The position numbers and the translations under genes were made by a program. A stretch of DNA of 64,000 bases from Carallia brachiata (lineage: Eukaryota > Streptophyta > Magnoliopsida > Malpighiales > Rhizophoraceae): positions 2,298,783 through 2,362,782 of the forward strand of contig JADCRB010000048.1 of the NCBI GenBank assembly GCA_021464245.1, in the 5' to 3' direction. Every line of letters begins with the position of its first letter. Position 1 is the first letter of the stretch. The notes beneath the pieces were generated by a model, which saw nothing but the letters and a program-made list of their open reading frames with translations, had not been told where the DNA came from and did no database searches. Shown one piece after another: positions 60,387 through 64,000 of this stretch.

Positions 60387-62232
60387 CGTCTGTCTCTCTC
60401 TTTGCTCGTTCTTAGCCTTGGATTTAAGTTTGGAATTTGGAGAGAACAAAAATGAAAAAATGTCTATCGGTCAGGGTGTGGGTGACGATGACGATGACGA
60501 CTGCAGAAATAGTGTGGAATACTGGAAGTTGGGCGGAAGAAGACAAAATGAAACGGTGACAGAGTCCGACTCACCGCCTCCTCCTCATCAGAATCAGAAG
60601 TATTGAGTTTAAAAAGAGTGCAATTACGTCTGTCTCGAAACTTTGGTGTCGATATTTTGTATCCAATAAAATGCAGTTGTTATTTTTAAAATTACAGTTA
60701 ATATTTTTAAAATATAAAAATAACAATTGATTCAAAAATATCAATTCTAATTTTAAAAAAACAGCTCTAATTTCATTCAGCATATAATTTAACACAAAAA
60801 TTATCGGCCCACCAATATTTATTCGTTTAAAAAAGCGTTAGTTGGCCGGTCGCCACGTCAGGGGTTGCTCATTTCACTCTCCTCTCTCTTGCAGCAAGTA
60901 GGCCGGATAATGGACTGGGCCGGTTCCAGTATTCAGTTTGGAGCCTAGGGTTTAGGTCAGGGGTGCCAAAAAATCCAAAATTGTCGAATTAGTTAACCTA
61001 TACAATCGAATTTTATAATTAGTTAATTAAATTAATATAAACTGATTTTTTAGTTCAATTAGGGTTTTTAATTTTATTAAATTATAGTTAACCGAACTGA
61101 ATATGTATATATATTGTAACAACACTAAAAATGTTATTAATGGAACCGTATATAACAAATAGATGTCACTAAATTATTATTATATATATCAAATGATTAA
61201 TATATATAAAGATAATTGTTAATTTCTATTTGAAAAATATAAAAAAAAATTGTATTTTTTCATATTAAAATAGTTTTCTTTTGAAAATTTTTTTATATCA
61301 GTAATTCAAGAGGTATCTTCCTAAGCCTTGTTGTGAGGAAATGGTGAAAGTTAGCTACTCACTTATTAAAGATGCTTGCCAGCTGCTATTCGTAGATTTC
61401 TAGTTGTACAGCCCAATCGCCAATAAAGGATATTCGACAAATGTTGATCAAAAAAAAAAAGGGCATACTCAACAAATCAGCCTCCTTTGCTTATTTACCT
61501 GTGGGGTCATGCTTTTTTGTGAACAGTAATGACATGAAGTCACACATTTCACTTCATACTTGTTCAACATAAAATTTATTTTGAAGACTCCATCCTCAAA
61601 AATATCCTAGTGTGGAGCAAGTTTGGAGCAAAATCCTAAATGTGAAGTTTATAAGATGTTTTATTACGAGTTTCTGAAGTTAGGTTTAGATACCTAATTT
61701 CCCACCAATTAGTTTTTAAGAATATTGAACAATGCAATTGGCTATGCTTTCCTTTTTTTTTTTTTTTGAAATTTTATAGCCCTAAATCAATTGTTTAAAA
61801 GAATGGACAATTAGGGAGATCAAGAGCTCAAACTCCAAACCTCAATTTTATTGGCATATTATCAATGTTATTTAAAATACAAACTTATAACGGTTATCCT
61901 TTCATTAATTTCAAGAAAAGTAGATACACTAGACTATAAATCAGTTTTTTTTTATGAGGATTTTACTTTTTTCTTCAAAAAAAAAGTTATTAATTTCATT
62001 GACAATAAATGTTGAGAAGTACGAAAGAAAAAGATAAACATTTAAGAGAAAAGAACAGAACAAGCCTTAATTTACTTTCAGAAGCAAAAAATGCACAGAA
62101 TCGTAGTCATACTATATGAAACTTGCCAGAATGTTTGGGCCTGATTTTATCAAACCTTAGAAGCGTCTGTTGAAAGGGAAAAAAAAAAAAAAAACTTTCA
62201 TATAGTTATGCCATGCGATCATAAGTAAATTA
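60387..62232. other. Glyoxalase II upstream region and intergenic DNA, with a small poly(A) insertion at about 61426-61468
   Basis: The first 250 bp should hold the glyoxalase II promoter. About 60955-61110 is a decayed MITE-like patch (ggggtgccaaaaaatccaaa onward). At 61426 the segment atattcgacaaat is followed by gttgatc and an A-run, then by a similar segment (atactcaacaaat, 11 of 13 identical). This looks like an old target duplication around a tiny retroposed piece. No gene is seen. Confidence 0.45.
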
Positions 62233-63000
62233 TTATTTAAGAGAAGCGGCTGCCTTAACAAGCAAACCAAAAAGCACAAATGGGGATGAAAAAAAGGGGC
62301 TGTGGTCGCTATCCAAAACGTAGACCTGAGACGGTGGCCACCTCTTTATCATTGCTTCTTGTTGCTCGGGTTTCACAACATTGTCTTGCGTTGTCTTTAT
62401 GTAGAGTCGCGGCACCGTTTCGATGGCGTCACTCTCCGCCCTGAATTTCGCAGATTGCAATGCCAGGATTGGACCCGGCCTCAAAAGCATGCCAGCTAAG
62501 GTACAGTCCTAAGCCAATGTACAAAACCCAGAAAAAAAAAAGATTAAATGAACAAAATTAAAGAGATGTAAGAAATAAATGAGTGAAAATTCAGTATTAA
62601 GAAAAGAGAGGTTGTAGGTTTTATAGAGGAGCCACATATCTTTTTTAATATATATATATATATATAAAACAATTAAAGTAAAATATGGACACAATTATAA
62701 AAAAAAAATTATTGCATCTCTAGCTATGGAGACCGCTTCCCCCCGACAATTAAAAGTATATGACAAAAAAATTATTAAAGCGTGATTGAATTGTGGATCC
62801 GCCAAACATGATTTTTTTATAAAAAAAAAATTTACTTCTTTTTCGTTTTGAGCAAACAAACGTACCTCTAGAGGGCTCAGTTGATATATGATTTTGCGTT
62901 GGAATTCTTTCTTGATTATGGCACTTGTCGGAGGTTGACCATCTCCCATGCCAAAGCCAAGCTGATAAACGTCCCCAAATGAGGATAAATCTGGTACTCC
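62233..63000 (-). CDS. MES17: Methylesterase (MES17-like), 3' two exons
   Basis: Exons 62866-63000 (45 codons) and 62233-62508 (91 codons plus stop) are separated by a GT-AG intron. They give the C-terminal half of a plant MES-type alpha/beta hydrolase: YQLSPLE, MLLRPGP, VPRLYIKT.DN, KRWPPSQVYVLDSDHSPFF, with the catalytic histidine in DSDHSPFF. The closest pattern I recall is Arabidopsis MES17 (At3g10870), which hydrolyses methyl-IAA. In Arabidopsis it lies next to glyoxalase II as well. The 5' exons with the nucleophile serine were not found in 63003-64000 and should lie beyond the window. The substrate is inferred only. Confidence 0.85.
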
Positions 63001-64000
63001 CTGTTGTTTGGCATGTATCCATGTACGTGTGAATAATTAATCCACGTGTAAGCATTAAAGTTTATTTAATTATTATAAACTAAACCATACAAATCAAATC
63101 CATTCAAAAAAAAAAAAAAAAAGCGAGTTGAAATTAGTCATTGACTATGGCGTTCTTAGCCTGGCACCACTAACTAAATTATCAGGGCCTATTAATTAAA
63201 GGAAGAAATTCGGGCTACATGGAATAAGTCAACAGCGAACCACAGGCCAGCCAACTCTAGCTGCAGGAAATCAAATCTCCTCATTTGCCTTCAATGCCCA
63301 TAATTATGTGTTATTTCTAGGTTCAACGATGATTTTTTGTTGTCACGTAAAAAAATAATAATGAGAGTCAGCCAAACAATCCTTTTTCTACGCAAACTAT
63401 TAGACTTCCCAAAATTTCAAGTACTCTTATTGTAAGCTGATAAAAAAAAAAAAAAGTACTTTTATTGTAAAGTATTTTGAAATGTATATATATAAATTTC
63501 ATTTTGATTAAATTTTTTTCCCACAATTAGAACTAGAATTAGCTTAATGAGAAAGGTTAGAGAGTTTTAGTAATTAGTCAACAAGGTTCCATTCGGTAGA
63601 TATACTGTATTGTCATACGTTTCGGTTATATTGCAACAACACACAGATTTTTGATAATCACATGCATATTTTTTGCAACAAAAAAATAAATAACATATTT
63701 TTATTACAAAAAATATAATTGTTGTTACAAAAATTATGGACGTTGTTGCATATAACTGAAATGTATGACAATACAGTATGTCTACTAGCATTTTCTGTAG
63801 TCAATAAAGGCGATGATCCAGGATAAAAAAAACTAAAGGTGATGATCCCCACTCTCGATTCGGGTTCGAGTCTTATAAACAACGCTTTACGGTATTGACC
63901 ACTAAATTTAGTTGGTTCAAACGTGTGCCGTACTCCTTAGTTTTAAATTTGTTAACACCATTTAATCGGTTTAAAAAGGCCCACTCAAGTCTAACAGTAT
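63001..64000. other. Large intron or upstream region of the methylesterase gene
   Basis: No exon with the alpha/beta-hydrolase N-terminus is seen. At 63419-63435 and 63453-63469 a 17-bp phrase beginning aagtact is repeated (one mismatch) around gctgat plus an A-run, another small poly(A) insertion. At about 63850-63875 a box-B-like gattcgggttcgagtc suggests a SINE fragment. Confidence 0.45.
63419..63469 (+). repeat. 17-bp target-site duplication around a tiny poly(A) insertion
   Basis: aagtactcttattgtaa (63419-63435) and aagtacttttattgtaa (63453-63469) flank gctgat plus oligo(A). This is the same structure as at 1441-1490. It is the footprint of LINE-driven retroposition with almost the whole body lost. 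Confidence 0.65.

Noticed and set aside
63840..63960. Second SINE or tRNA gene
   Set aside because: Only a box-B-like motif is clear; box A and the ends are not.
63003..64000. First exon of the methylesterase
   Set aside because: No frame with the expected HG and GxSxG motifs was found, so the 5' exons are assumed to lie beyond the window.

Overview
This is a window of eudicot plant nuclear DNA. Evidence: long AT-rich intergenic stretches, split genes with GT-AG introns, a PPR gene, MITEs, Helitron-like ends, LINE remnants and an endogenous pararetrovirus. The gene content matches two Arabidopsis blocks that I recall from established annotation: At2g40660 / At2g40720 / At2g40730 / At2g40765 on chromosome 2, and At3g10850 / At3g10870 on chromosome 3. 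A rosid genome, possibly Rutaceae (Citrus-like), is my inference; nothing in the window proves the genus.

Layout. 1-8.7 kb is gene-poor and holds MITE-like sequence, a probable non-LTR element (about 6.42-7.57 kb) and a tiny poly(A) insertion with a 16-bp target duplication. 8.7-16.0 kb is one integrated caulimovirid (plant pararetrovirus) genome on the minus strand. It carries, in order, promoter, Met-tRNA primer site, movement protein, coat protein with zinc knuckle, protease, RT/RNase H and a further 3' ORF. It is a circularly permuted single genome that opened inside the 3' ORF, and it is inactive. 16-20.9 kb is AT-rich with MITE and SINE-like remnants.

Genes: (1) 20.9-27.0 kb, plus strand, a 12-exon AIMP1/Arc1p-like tRNA-binding protein gene with two frame breaks. 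(2) 27.7-28.8 kb, minus, a LINE 3' fragment with a dead RNase H. (3) 30.1-32.6 kb, plus, an intronless E-class PPR gene with four small deletions. (4) 33.2-44.8 kb, minus, a 21-exon SCYL1-like pseudokinase/HEAT-repeat gene, with one -1 and one +1 indel and a probable GC-AG first intron. (5) 45.2-54.2 kb, a transposon-rich stretch: nested elements with perfect 9-bp target duplications, a tandem Helitron-like array and further MITEs. (6) 54.2-55.8 kb, plus, the 6.7-kDa subunit of mitochondrial complex III. (7) 56.9-60.4 kb, minus, cytosolic glyoxalase II, intact. (8) 62.2-63.0 kb, minus, the last two exons of a methylesterase whose 5' part lies outside the window.

The genes are unrelated housekeeping functions (translation, organelle RNA processing, tRNA export/trafficking, respiration, methylglyoxal detoxification, hormone ester hydrolysis), linked by conserved synteny rather than by a pathway. 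Three conserved genes in a row carry one- or two-base indels, mostly deletions in short repeats, while the three genes on the right are clean. This is either real decay or uncorrected assembly error, and should be settled before the gene models are trusted.
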